Assembly: GCF_004345705.1 (NCBI RefSeq)
Contig: NZ_SLWV01000029.1
Coordinates: 1 to 47,306 of the forward strand
Length of the DNA stretch: 47,306 nucleotides
Origin: Marinisporobacter balticus
GTDB lineage: Bacteria; Bacillota; Clostridia; Peptostreptococcales; Thermotaleaceae
Reading direction: 5' to 3'
In this document: one piece after another, positions 1 to 8,919 of the stretch
Numbering within the stretch: the stretch's first letter is position 1
Layout: each line of letters starts with the position of its first letter
Notes under the pieces: generated by a model
The model's database searches: none
Told to the model about the DNA's origin: nothing
The model's input: only the letters and a program-made list of their open reading frames with translations
Position numbers and translations under genes: made by a program

Positions 1-1
1 T

Positions 2-298
2 ATTAATAGTGACCAAGGTAGCCAGTTTACAAGTCATGAATATACTTCACTTTTAAAAGAAAATGATATTCTCATAAGCATGGATGGAAAAGGACATTGG
101 GCTGATAATGTTATTGTGGAAAGATTCTTTAGAACTTTGAAATATGATGCTATTTATATTTATCATTATGGCACACCCAAAGTGCTTAGCGCTGGTATTA
201 ATAGATTTATGAAATTATACAATGAGGAACATCCTTACCAAGCACATGATTATCAAACACCTTATAAAGTTTATTATAGATTTAAAAAAGTAACTTAA
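2..298 (+). CDS. IS3-family transposase (integrase, OrfB type), C-terminal part
   Basis: This is the C-terminal third of an rve-type DDE integrase, cut off by the left window edge. The open frame runs from base 2 with no start inside the window. It shows the second catalytic Asp in an SDQGSQF motif at the very beginning and the catalytic Glu in the WADNVIVERFFRTLK block, about 34 residues later. The end, with YNEEHPYQAHDYQTP, is the usual IS3/IS150 tail in which the protein ends a few residues after 'TP'. It would catalyse transposition together with an OrfA helix-turn-helix protein, which would lie to the left of the window. Whether the full element is intact cannot be judged. It is one of only two genes on the plus strand and sits just beyond the end of the Pel operon. 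Confidence 0.9.
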   Translation: MNSDQGSQFTSHEYTSLLKENDILISMDGKGHWADNVIVERFFRTLKYDAIYIYHYGTPKVLSAGINRFMKLYNEEHPYQAHDYQTPYKVYYRFKKVT

Positions 299-555
299 CA
301 AGCTGTATTTCCCTGATCCACAATTTTAGCTTCTTGTGTTCCTAAAGTGAAGGCCTAGGCCTAAAGCTGAGAGAGTGACGTCTCTTTCCTTGACTTTGTA
401 ACATATCCAGCTACAGGCTAGCTAAAGGGAATTACTACTAAATGTTGTTTTAATAAGCCCATTGAGCAAATGTGAAAATATGGTTCATTAAGAATTTTAA
501 AATAGTTGTCTTGACAAAGGGACCACTATAGAATTTACGCTTACCTTTATAAAAT
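299..555. other. Non-coding stretch right of the transposase, likely containing the IS right end
   Basis: I see no gene between the transposase stop and the hairpin at 556. An IS3-type element normally ends within roughly 50-250 bases of its orfB stop with a short terminal inverted repeat, so the right boundary probably lies in this stretch. The matching left end is outside the window, so neither the inverted repeat nor a target duplication can be identified. Confidence 0.35.
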
Positions 556-600
556 AAATAAGGCACAATTTGCTATTTATCAGCAGATCGTGCCTTATTT
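556..600 (-). terminator. Intrinsic terminator at the end of the Pel operon
   Basis: An 11-bp perfect inverted repeat (AAATAAGGCAC / GTGCCTTATTT) with a 23-base loop is followed, on the minus strand, by a T-rich run. It lies about 80 bases downstream of the stop of the hydrolase lipoprotein gene and is the first good terminator after it. Confidence 0.7.
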
Positions 601-678
601 CGTATTTTACGCTATTTGTTCCATCGCTTACTCGATATATTTTAGTTCCTTTTTATTAATTTATAAAGCTTTAGCAAA

Positions 679-3462
679 TCACTTTACTTGAATTTTGTCA
701 ACAACAGGTGTATTTTTACCATCATTTGTATATAGCCCAAAACAATATTGATACCTTATCGCATTTTCTGTGTTAACTTTTTCTTCATTTTTTACTTCTA
801 TCCAATCTGTCCAATTTTCATTTTGTTTTCTTGTTCTTATCCAAGTCTTAATATTCGTATTTGATGGTTTTTTTTCTTTCCATTTTAAAGTTACTGTTTT
901 TGTTTCTTCATTTAAAACCATTTCATTTGATGTATACCATCCGTGAGGTATTTTCATTTCATAATTTTTTTGACTATATAAAATATCACTTTTCTCTTCA
1001 TTAGTGATTGATGGAATAAACACAACAGCTCCATTTTTCATGTTTTCTACCTGCATATATAACTTTAAATTAGCCTTATCTAGTCCATCTAATGCTTCTT
1101 TACTAATACAATATTCTATTTTTTTCTTATTTTCACTTAGTTTATAAATTATAGTAGATTCTTCATTTTCTATCCATCTTCCTCTATCATCATTCCAAAC
1201 AAAGAACTTATCATTTTCTACTTTAAAATTCACCCCTGATGATTTCTCCCATTGATCTTGCTTATAGCCTTTTTTATAGTCACCGTATACATCAATGAAC
1301 ATAATATATTTATTTCCATCCTCTTTATCAAATTTTATTTCTTCCTCTGATTCAAAGGCTACATACATATTTTTACGATCATCTGTAATAGATATTTTCT
1401 TTATCGTATTATTTGCATAAGTTCCCCATTTATGTTCAGAACCCCAAAAGCTTATACCATCGTGTTCTACATCTTCATAAAATGGCTCCCCCTCGTCGTC
1501 TTCCCAAGTTACTGTTTCAACATAAGAAGGTACGCCTTCTAATTTAATTTTAACTTTAAATGCAACAAAATTTATTTTTTTATAATCATTTGATTTAGAA
1601 ATATCGATCCAGTCCGTCCACTCTCCATTATACTTTTTATACTGGATATAATAATCTATACTTCCTTCTCCTCCACCATCCCAATTAATTTCTTTCATAA
1701 TCACCTTATTTTCATCATCATCTGCTGAAATAACAGGACTAATCCAAGTTCCAACACCTTTTTCTATTAACTTAAGGACACCATATCCATCGTCATCTAT
1801 GATTTCAATATTGTTAAATTGTCCGTCACTGTAGTTTTCAGGATCTATATACCAAGATTCATTTTTGATCTCCTCTACTTGTTTCGGACTTTCATAACAG
1901 ACATCCACATTCGTCCAATCGTCAAAATTCCCATCAATTTGTATCGCTTTATCATACCAATAAGCTGGTTCCTCTCTTTCTAAATCATAAGTATGTCGAT
2001 ATAGATCTACCGTAGCAACTGCTCCTGTAAAATAACCTTTGTTTTCACCTTCTCTTTTTAATAATAACCCTATTGGATTATCCATTTTCTCCGTGTTATA
2101 CACAATTTGCATATTCGGATGTACATAATCATATGCATAATAGTTCCATATTTTTGATGTCAAATACGTATACATATTTTTATTTTCGTCGCCTTCGTCT
2201 CCAAAGGTATGCGTTAATACTTTTACGGCATTTCCTTTTTCATCTACTTTTTCTAACAAATAGTCTCTTTTTGCATTGTTGTAATTCCATATATGCGGGT
2301 TACTTTCTTCTTCTTCATTATTCTTAGACATATCCCAGTAATCATATGTATAACCAAAAGTTAGAAGTATATCCTTTATTTTTAAATCACTAGCACCATT
2401 GAATGTCATTCTTAATTTTAAATATTTGGAGTTTTGATCAATACCATTCCAATATCTAGGTCTACCTTTATAAGCATCAGACAATTTTTCCCATGTGGTT
2501 TCATTAAATGGTAATGCTTCTCCAATCCAAGCTTCTACCTTACAAGTCTCATCTGTAGCTCCTGATCCAAACCATTCAAAATATCCCCAATCATATCTAC
2601 TCTTTTGGTCTTGTGGAAGCACCATTTTATCCATATCTATTGTAATATCAATTGCACCATTAGCACCATCTACAATAGATTCTCCATCAAATTTACAACT
2701 CCCTTCTAAATGCCAATCTGAAAGCATCAAACCGTAATTTAAAACGCCATTTTCGTTTATTTCTCTACCAGTTTTGATACTGCTCCACTTTAAAGCATTA
2801 CTTTCCCAATAAGTCAAATAATCCTCCCACAAATAGTAATCTCCAAGTTCTGCATAGGCTCTACTTCCATTGACAACAGTTTCAAATCCTATATGTTTCG
2901 TATATTCTGTCACTTCTTTTAATCTATCATAAAATATTTTCACTTTGTCTGGTTGACTATAAGCATTTCGTTCCCAATAAGCTATATCACATTCATCTAA
3001 AAATATACCATCCGCTAACCCTCTACTTTTTAGCAGATCGATTTCTCTTTTAATATTGTTCATAGCTACATCCGTATCTTGAAAGTTACTTCCAAAAGCT
3101 ATATATTGAAATATTTTACAACCTTGTGCTCTTACTTTTGATACATTTTCAAAATCTGTATCTGAAACAATCATAAAATCATATTTGGAATAATCAGAGA
3201 TTTTACTCATGTCCAATCTTCCATAATAAATTAAAAAATTATTGACAGGATTATATTTTTTATCTAGTGAAAGTTGTCCATTCGTATTGATAATGCCTGC
3301 GCTTTTGCTATGTTCTGCTACATATTCTTTCGGAATTTCAACCCTTTCTTCTTCCACAGATAAAGGATCTATATTTGGCTCTGTTGCATAACAACTCGTC
3401 AATTGAAAAACAAGAAGAATTAAAGAGCTTATTATCAAAATTGTCTTTTTATTCCGCTTCAT
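679..3462 (-). CDS. Lipoprotein glycoside hydrolase (GH114/GH166-like, PelA-hydrolase type) with carbohydrate-binding-like domains
   Basis: A 927-residue secreted lipoprotein. The signal peptide ends in a lipobox (LTSC, lipidated Cys24). Residues ~75-235 read as the first half of a TIM barrel of the TM1410/endo-alpha-1,4-polygalactosaminidase type: IYYGRLD, a DFMIVSD strand, and GIFLDECD (154-159), where the acidic residues D156, E157 and D159 are the catalytic candidates. Residues ~235-370 look like an inserted beta-sandwich, the barrel seems to resume at ~410-495, and a DOMON/CBM9-like segment starts near 505 (IDGNFDDW). The hydrolase half of Pseudomonas PelA belongs to this fold, so the likely substrate is the galactosamine-rich polymer made by the operon upstream. 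It is separated from the preceding gene by a 144-bp gap with a hairpin and cre site, so it may be controlled separately. The exact family and the domain borders are inferred. Confidence 0.75.
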   Translation of the reverse strand: MKRNKKTILIISSLILLVFQLTSCYATEPNIDPLSVEEERVEIPKEYVAEHSKSAGIINTNGQLSLDKKYNPVNNFLIYYGRLDMSKISDYSKYDFMIVSDTDFENVSKVRAQGCKIFQYIAFGSNFQDTDVAMNNIKREIDLLKSRGLADGIFLDECDIAYWERNAYSQPDKVKIFYDRLKEVTEYTKHIGFETVVNGSRAYAELGDYYLWEDYLTYWESNALKWSSIKTGREINENGVLNYGLMLSDWHLEGSCKFDGESIVDGANGAIDITIDMDKMVLPQDQKSRYDWGYFEWFGSGATDETCKVEAWIGEALPFNETTWEKLSDAYKGRPRYWNGIDQNSKYLKLRMTFNGASDLKIKDILLTFGYTYDYWDMSKNNEEEESNPHIWNYNNAKRDYLLEKVDEKGNAVKVLTHTFGDEGDENKNMYTYLTSKIWNYYAYDYVHPNMQIVYNTEKMDNPIGLLLKREGENKGYFTGAVATVDLYRHTYDLEREEPAYWYDKAIQIDGNFDDWTNVDVCYESPKQVEEIKNESWYIDPENYSDGQFNNIEIIDDDGYGVLKLIEKGVGTWISPVISADDDENKVIMKEINWDGGGEGSIDYYIQYKKYNGEWTDWIDISKSNDYKKINFVAFKVKIKLEGVPSYVETVTWEDDEGEPFYEDVEHDGISFWGSEHKWGTYANNTIKKISITDDRKNMYVAFESEEEIKFDKEDGNKYIMFIDVYGDYKKGYKQDQWEKSSGVNFKVENDKFFVWNDDRGRWIENEESTIIYKLSENKKKIEYCISKEALDGLDKANLKLYMQVENMKNGAVVFIPSITNEEKSDILYSQKNYEMKIPHGWYTSNEMVLNEETKTVTLKWKEKKPSNTNIKTWIRTRKQNENWTDWIEVKNEEKVNTENAIRYQYCFGLYTNDGKNTPVVDKIQVK

Positions 3463-3502
3463 TATTTATCTTCCTCTCCATTCATAATTTTTTATAAAGC
3501 AA

Positions 3503-3552
3503 AATGTCAGCGCTTTCATTCAATATTTTTCTCCTTTTGAAGCGCTGACATT
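3503..3552 (-). terminator. Hairpin (terminator or attenuator) between cotH-LysM gene and hydrolase lipoprotein gene
   Basis: A 13-bp perfect inverted repeat (AATGTCAGCGCTT / AAGCGCTGACATT) with a 24-base loop. It is flanked by an A-run upstream and a T-rich run downstream on the minus strand, and by TTGTTTTTT on the plus strand. It could end the long Pel/CotH transcript or attenuate it ahead of the hydrolase gene. Confidence 0.6.
3505..3518 (-). promoter_or_regulatory. Perfect CcpA catabolite-responsive element (cre)
   Basis: On the minus strand TGAAAGCGCTGACA matches every defined position of the cre consensus TGWAANCGNTNWCA. It lies about 43 bases upstream of the hydrolase start and coincides with the distal arm of the hairpin at 3503-3552. 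The proximal arm does not match the consensus, so the cre match is not simply a product of the hairpin symmetry. A binding role is inferred from the match only. Confidence 0.5.
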
Positions 3553-3606
3553 GTTTTTTAACCAATGAGCATTTAATTTCTGTTAATATTATAATATATT
3601 TTGATT

Positions 3607-5730
3607 CTAAGGTAATTTTAATAGTGTCCCTACAAATATATTATTAATATCATCAATATTATTTAATTTTTTTATTTCTTCAATCTTCTCTTGTGTACCA
3701 TAAAACTTCATACTAACAGAGAATAATGTTTCTCCTGGTTTTAATTTATAAGTTAAAGGGACTTCAATTTTTTGCTTTATAGGTCCTCGTGAAGTATTAG
3801 GAAGCTTTAATCTAGTACCAACGCGTAAATTACTTACATCCTTAATATTATTTAATCTTCTTATTGCTTCTACCATTCCATTATATCCATAGAATTTCCT
3901 GCTAATCAAGAATAATGTATCTCCTGGTCTTACCTTATATCTCATATATATAATTTTAGGTTTAATATTATTTTCAACAACATTTTCATTTTTATTTATT
4001 TCTTCTTTCGGTATAGTCTGTGATACTTCATTTTTTGTTTCCTCTGTATCTTTAGTTCCTTCTAATTCAAGCTCTGACTCGGATACTTCGCTTATATTAT
4101 CTGTATCTAATTGTTTTATTCCATAATATTTTTGTCCATATTCATCTCTTTCTATATCATATGCTATTTGCGTATTTCCTTTTTTATCTCTTGCGATCAC
4201 ACGCCAATAGCAAATGGTATTTTTAATATCTTCAACTTCAACCACAACCTTTAAATCTTTGATATCTTTGATCTGCTTTATTATATTAGAAAAATTTCTA
4301 TCATAGCTTAATTCAAAATCATAATATAACTGATCTCCTTGAATATCATATGCTTTATTCCACTTAAAAATATATCTATTCTTATTACGCTTTGGCTCTA
4401 ACAAGCAAAATGGCATTGGATTTTCTAATAATTCATAATACTGAAATTTGTTTCTTTCTGTCATGTTAGAAATATCTTCATATTCCCTTTTATATTCATC
4501 TAACGTAACCGGTAAATATTTAAGGTCAGATAATTTTGTAATATTCGATAACAAAATATCATAATAACTATCTAAAAATTTTTGTGTTTGTTCTTTATTT
4601 ATAATACCCGACAATTCTTCAATTTTTTTATTCAATGCTTCCACATTTTCCTTCTCTTCAAAAAATCTTCTATGCAATACATTATCCCAATATACAGACA
4701 AACCTTTTTGCCATTTAGGTCTATTTTCTTCAAAATTCCACGCTTGATCATAATCCCATGGCATAAAATACCATTTTTGTCCATTTAGAGGACTATATAG
4801 AAAAAAATTCTTTGAAGAAGTTTTATAATTGTCAAATAAAATATTTACGGCTATCCATGTTAAATAATTTTCTTTATCAAAATATTCATCTACAACTCCA
4901 TTAATATCTTTACTATAATCATTTACAGCCTCTAGCATGTTGATCAATTTTTTATGATCTTCATTGCCATTAATTTCTAAAACTTTTTCAAATTTTTTCT
5001 TAGCATATCGATTATCTTTTTTATCCATTATAACATCTGGATATCTTGAAAAGTTAAAACTTTCCGCTTCATATAACTGCCCATTAAGATCTAATTCATG
5101 GTTTTTCAAAAACAATTTATTGGGTTGTTCTATCTGCGTAAACAAACCATAATCTTCAAATTTCATTTCTTGTTTTTTCTTTGTTAAATCCTTTACATAC
5201 AATGTTACAAATCTCGTTCTAAAGCTTGTTATATTCGGTATCATCTTAAAATAATCAAAGGATAATTTATTGCGTATTCTAAGCGAATCAAAATAATATT
5301 TGTTTAAATTAATAATATTTTGGTTGTGCCATAAGCCTTCTCTATCAAATAATCTTATTTTAAATGAACTTTGAGGTGCTTCTTCAGATTCTTTTCCTCT
5401 TATTTCGATAGATGCATTCGGTTCTCTCGTAATAATAGCATGTTCCAATAAGTTTTTTTCTCCACTTTCGAAAAAAATTTCCTTTTTTCCTTTGTCACTC
5501 TTATTTACAATCGTAACATATAGCTTCTCTGCTTCTACTTGTTCATCCTCTTCATATATATAGTCCGCATCTTTTATACCCATATTTTTAAGTGGATTTT
5601 TCCAATTCTCTGCATCATAGCTTTCCTCAAAAACAGCTTTGCTATTATATTCTACATAGAGATAAACTCCCAAAACTAGCATTGTAAAAGTTATAATAGC
5701 AATAATGCCCATTTTCATCCAACGCTTCAT
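3607..5730 (-). CDS. Membrane-anchored CotH-family kinase with FN3-like domain and two C-terminal LysM domains
   Basis: A 707-residue protein. I use the ATG at 5730 because ATGGAGGTAG just upstream is its ribosome site. Order: a basic N-terminus and one membrane segment (~7-26), which leaves the rest outside the cell; a CotH kinase domain (~65-430) with the hallmark FMPWDYDQAW block (322-331) and upstream VNILFDNYKTSSKNFF; an FN3-like segment (~437-525); an acidic linker; LysM1 (~597-644) and LysM2 (~660-707). CotH proteins are atypical extracellular kinases known from spore coat assembly, and LysM binds peptidoglycan or chitin-like GlcNAc chains. It is a paralog of the CotH protein encoded at 7192-8913, which lacks LysM. 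It begins 24 bases after the DUF4956 gene. A role in modifying or anchoring surface material is inferred. Confidence 0.85.
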   Translation of the reverse strand: MKRWMKMGIIAIITFTMLVLGVYLYVEYNSKAVFEESYDAENWKNPLKNMGIKDADYIYEEDEQVEAEKLYVTIVNKSDKGKKEIFFESGEKNLLEHAIITREPNASIEIRGKESEEAPQSSFKIRLFDREGLWHNQNIINLNKYYFDSLRIRNKLSFDYFKMIPNITSFRTRFVTLYVKDLTKKKQEMKFEDYGLFTQIEQPNKLFLKNHELDLNGQLYEAESFNFSRYPDVIMDKKDNRYAKKKFEKVLEINGNEDHKKLINMLEAVNDYSKDINGVVDEYFDKENYLTWIAVNILFDNYKTSSKNFFLYSPLNGQKWYFMPWDYDQAWNFEENRPKWQKGLSVYWDNVLHRRFFEEKENVEALNKKIEELSGIINKEQTQKFLDSYYDILLSNITKLSDLKYLPVTLDEYKREYEDISNMTERNKFQYYELLENPMPFCLLEPKRNKNRYIFKWNKAYDIQGDQLYYDFELSYDRNFSNIIKQIKDIKDLKVVVEVEDIKNTICYWRVIARDKKGNTQIAYDIERDEYGQKYYGIKQLDTDNISEVSESELELEGTKDTEETKNEVSQTIPKEEINKNENVVENNIKPKIIYMRYKVRPGDTLFLISRKFYGYNGMVEAIRRLNNIKDVSNLRVGTRLKLPNTSRGPIKQKIEVPLTYKLKPGETLFSVSMKFYGTQEKIEEIKKLNNIDDINNIFVGTLLKLP

Positions 5731-5754
5731 AAAGTCTACCTCCATTTCAATAAA

Positions 5755-6432
5755 TTATTCTGCATAATCTCCATTATATTTTACTAATATCGCACTATCT
5801 ACCCCTTCTATAGATGATAATGTTTCTACAAAAGAAGTATTCTCTCCTACTCTTTTCAACTCTAACGTTAGTTCAATCTTTTGATTTGAAACAGTTTTTG
5901 ACTTTAATACATATTGTAATTTGTTTAAAATAGGTAATATACTCTCCTTTACACGATCTTCATACTTAATAATGAGTAAATATGTGCTATGCTGAAATTT
6001 TTTACTTGACATGACGATCAAAACCATTCCTATGAATAATGACCCCCCTACTGAAACAGTATATATTCCTGCCCCTGATGCGATTCCTGTTGCAATTGCC
6101 CAAAACATAAAAACAATATCCTTAGGATCTTTTATAGCAGCTCTAAATCTAACAATACTTAGCGCACCTACCATACCTAATGACAATACGATGTTTGAAC
6201 TAATTGTCATAATCACGAGTGACGTGATCAGTGATAATAACACAAGTGATGTGTTAAAACTATGACTATATACAACACCTTCAAAGGTAATTTTATAAAT
6301 ATAAAATATAAACAATGAAACCAATAGCGTAATCGATAGGCCTATTAAAATATTAATCATCGACAAATCTGAGAAATTTGCTAATTTTAGTACGCTCTTT
6401 TTTATAATATCTTGAAATCCTAAATTATTCAT
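5755..6432 (-). CDS. DUF4956 membrane protein
   Basis: A 225-residue integral membrane protein with about four hydrophobic segments in residues ~20-135 and a soluble C-terminal domain. The signature stretch around LGMVGALSIVRFRAAIKDP, followed by FWAIATGIASGAG, is typical of DUF4956. These proteins are of unknown function but are repeatedly found next to VTC-domain and CotH genes, as here. The conserved Arg/Asp-rich loop after the third membrane segment suggests a transport or channel-like core with a small ACT-like tail. The gene lies 25 bases after the VTC gene in the same transcription unit. Confidence 0.85.
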   Translation of the reverse strand: MNNLGFQDIIKKSVLKLANFSDLSMINILIGLSITLLVSLFIFYIYKITFEGVVYSHSFNTSLVLLSLITSLVIMTISSNIVLSLGMVGALSIVRFRAAIKDPKDIVFMFWAIATGIASGAGIYTVSVGGSLFIGMVLIVMSSKKFQHSTYLLIIKYEDRVKESILPILNKLQYVLKSKTVSNQKIELTLELKRVGENTSFVETLSSIEGVDSAILVKYNGDYAE

Positions 6433-6457
6433 TCTTTCCTCCTATGATAAGTTTTCT

Positions 6458-7162
6458 TTATTTATAATGATCAATCATTTTTTTACACATTACATATTTA
6501 GATGCTGCTGAAATATTATGATGATCTATTTGCAGTAGATTCCTAACATGATTTGGCAAAAAAGAATCATATTTAACCTCCATAATCATGATTGGTTTAT
6601 CGAAGATCGTCTTCATTGCAATATTTTTATCAAATATATCAAAAGAATTGATCCCTACACTTAAATTTTTATCAAAAGTAATCCTTACATTGCCAGCCTC
6701 TAAAATATATGCTTCTCTTTCATAATCTACGATCACTACAGGTTTTAATAACTTCGTTTTAATTTCAACATAAAATTCTTCAAGCATTCTACGATTCGAT
6801 TGTATTAAAAATTCATTTTTTCCTTCTAATAGCTTATAAAATTCATTTTTAGTAATATTGATTGTGTCTTTGTTAATATACATTCCATACTTACTTTTTT
6901 TTTCTAATTTTATGGATTGATCCGTAATATTATATATACGAATTCTATATTTTTTTCTTTTAAATACGCCTAATTCTTTTTCATTAAAAGCACTATTATA
7001 CACATCATCAAAATACAAGCTCCGTATATGATATCCATCATCTATAAGCCCATGTTGATCTCTTTTTAAACTACCTAAAAGCCGTTCTTTTAAATATCTA
7101 TATTCATGCATATTTATAAAATATTTCAATTCATGTCTTAATGATTTTTCACCGTATTTCAT
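6458..7162 (-). CDS. VTC-domain protein (polyphosphate polymerase-like, TTM fold)
   Basis: A 234-residue soluble protein with the motifs of the VTC/CYTH (triphosphate tunnel) superfamily: an N-terminal RHELKY motif, IRSLYFDD, the basic strand KYRIRIY, LEKKSKYG, an acidic/basic EIKTKLLKPVVIVDYEREAY block, RITFD and the C-terminal IMEVKYD...SKY. In yeast Vtc4 these line a tunnel that makes polyphosphate from ATP. Bacterial stand-alone VTC proteins are much less characterised. It has no membrane segment, so it is cytosolic. It sits between a CotH-like kinase and DUF4956, with short gaps of 29 and 25 bases, which argues for a shared role. The polymerising activity and product are inferred. Confidence 0.85.
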   Translation of the reverse strand: MKYGEKSLRHELKYFINMHEYRYLKERLLGSLKRDQHGLIDDGYHIRSLYFDDVYNSAFNEKELGVFKRKKYRIRIYNITDQSIKLEKKSKYGMYINKDTINITKNEFYKLLEGKNEFLIQSNRRMLEEFYVEIKTKLLKPVVIVDYEREAYILEAGNVRITFDKNLSVGINSFDIFDKNIAMKTIFDKPIMIMEVKYDSFLPNHVRNLLQIDHHNISAASKYVMCKKMIDHYK

Positions 7163-7191
7163 TTTATCTCCTTTTTCATAAACAATAAAAT

Positions 7192-8913
7192 TTATTCTTT
7201 ATGAACAATTAATTTCTTCGTTCCTGTTATAATGTCCTCCTCAAAATGATTGTCAAATGCTTCCTGCCAATTTCCCTTTGTATCATAAGCGATTACTTTC
7301 CAATAATACTGACCATTTTCTAAATTTTTAACATTGCAACTTGTATTTTCTAAATTTTTAAAGGTTGCGACAATATTTTTAAATTGATTGTCTTTGCTTA
7401 ATAAAAAATCATAAGCTATTTCATCGTCATCAATGTCATAAGATGCTTCCCATGTGAAAGTATATCCTTCATTTTCATATATCGGTTCTCCAAGATAAAA
7501 TGGCATTGGATTCTCAAGCGATTTATAATAATATACTTTATTTTGCTCTGTTATAGAAGAAAGTCCATCATATTCACGCTTGTATTGTGAAATTGTATTT
7601 TTTAGATAGTTTCTATCTGGTGCTACTAAAACATTTTCTTTTACAACTTTATAATAGTTTTCTAAAAATTTTTTAGTATTTTCCTCATTAATAATACTTG
7701 ATAAGTCTTCAATTTTTTTACTAAGTTCATTCACATTATTTCTGTCTTTAAACAATCTATTAAATAAGACCATCCCCCAATAATTAGATACTCCTCTTTG
7801 CCACTTTCCTCTATAAGGTGTATTTGTCCACGCCTTATCATAATCCCATGGAATAAAAAACCATTTATTTGCATTCAAAGGACTATACAATAAAAAGTTT
7901 CGACTAATCGTATCATAATTATCAAACAAAATATTGACAGCAAGCCAAGTCATCAAATTATCTCTATCAAAATATTGGTCTACTACTTCATTTATATCTC
8001 TCCCATAATCATTTACAGCATCTAGCATTTCTATTAGCTTTTCATGATGATCATTTCCCCTGATCTCTAATATCTCCTCAAATTTATTGCTATCATAGGT
8101 AATATCTTCTTTTGTTTTTATATGATCAGCATATCTATAAAATTCAAAGTTTTCTATTTTATAAAGGTTTGCATTTTGATCTAAATTGTGTCTTTTTAAA
8201 AACTTTTTATTCGGTTGTTCAATAAAAGTATAGAGTCCATAATCTTCAAATCTTTCAACTGATTTTTTTGATGATAAATCCTTAATATACAATCTAACAA
8301 ACCTCGTTCTTAAACTCACAAAATCGTCTAACAACTCAAAATAATCATAAGACAATTTATTCTTTATTCTCAAAGAATCTGGATAATGTTTGTTAAAATT
8401 AATGGTATGAAAATCAATCCACTTTTCAGTATCTTTAAATAATTTTATCTTGTATGATTTCTGTGGGTACATACGCGCCGTTTGTCCCCTTAATTCCATC
8501 GTAGCATTCGCTTGGTCATATGCATTCCCATTACTAGGTTCATGTGCTTCAAAAATAATTTTAGCTACTTTATCAAAAGCATCAGATGTATAATCATAGT
8601 CCATATTTTTACCACTATTATTTAATTCTTCAAAATTCACAGTTTCTTTATTTTTGGGTGGCAATACCGTAATATAAATTTTATCTACATGCGTATCATG
8701 ATCTTCTTTGTATAAATCTTTATTATCCGTAAGTTTAATATCATTGAGTGGATTATCCCATTGTTCTTTTTCATATTCTTGTTTTTCTAAGTACTCTTTA
8801 TCTAATTCTTTTTGTGTAATCTCGTTTCCTTTTTCTATCGATACCCCTGCAAACATAATCATTGATATCAATATAAAGAAAGCTAAGCTAAGGCCCCACG
8901 GAATATTTCTCAT
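7192..8913 (-). CDS. Membrane-anchored CotH-family kinase with C-terminal FN3-like domain
   Basis: A 573-residue protein. An N-terminal membrane segment (~8-25) is followed by a charged coiled-coil-like stretch and a CotH kinase domain (~75-480). This contains VNILFDNYDTISRNF and FIPWDYDKAW (353-362), where the Asp residues are candidates for metal and ATP contacts. An FN3-like domain follows (~490-565). It is clearly homologous along its length to the CotH protein encoded at 3607-5730, which has gained LysM domains. It starts 6 bases after the pelG stop, so it is very probably cotranscribed with the Pel genes. No CotB/CotG-type substrates are encoded nearby, so a spore-coat role is not supported by the neighbourhood. 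Confidence 0.85.
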   Translation of the reverse strand: MRNIPWGLSLAFFILISMIMFAGVSIEKGNEITQKELDKEYLEKQEYEKEQWDNPLNDIKLTDNKDLYKEDHDTHVDKIYITVLPPKNKETVNFEELNNSGKNMDYDYTSDAFDKVAKIIFEAHEPSNGNAYDQANATMELRGQTARMYPQKSYKIKLFKDTEKWIDFHTINFNKHYPDSLRIKNKLSYDYFELLDDFVSLRTRFVRLYIKDLSSKKSVERFEDYGLYTFIEQPNKKFLKRHNLDQNANLYKIENFEFYRYADHIKTKEDITYDSNKFEEILEIRGNDHHEKLIEMLDAVNDYGRDINEVVDQYFDRDNLMTWLAVNILFDNYDTISRNFLLYSPLNANKWFFIPWDYDKAWTNTPYRGKWQRGVSNYWGMVLFNRLFKDRNNVNELSKKIEDLSSIINEENTKKFLENYYKVVKENVLVAPDRNYLKNTISQYKREYDGLSSITEQNKVYYYKSLENPMPFYLGEPIYENEGYTFTWEASYDIDDDEIAYDFLLSKDNQFKNIVATFKNLENTSCNVKNLENGQYYWKVIAYDTKGNWQEAFDNHFEEDIITGTKKLIVHKE

Positions 8914-8919
8914 CTGAAA

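Noticed and set aside
7192..8913. Spore coat CotH proper, with CotB/CotG substrates
   Set aside because: The protein is membrane-anchored and sits in a polysaccharide operon with no coat genes around, so only the family name is kept.
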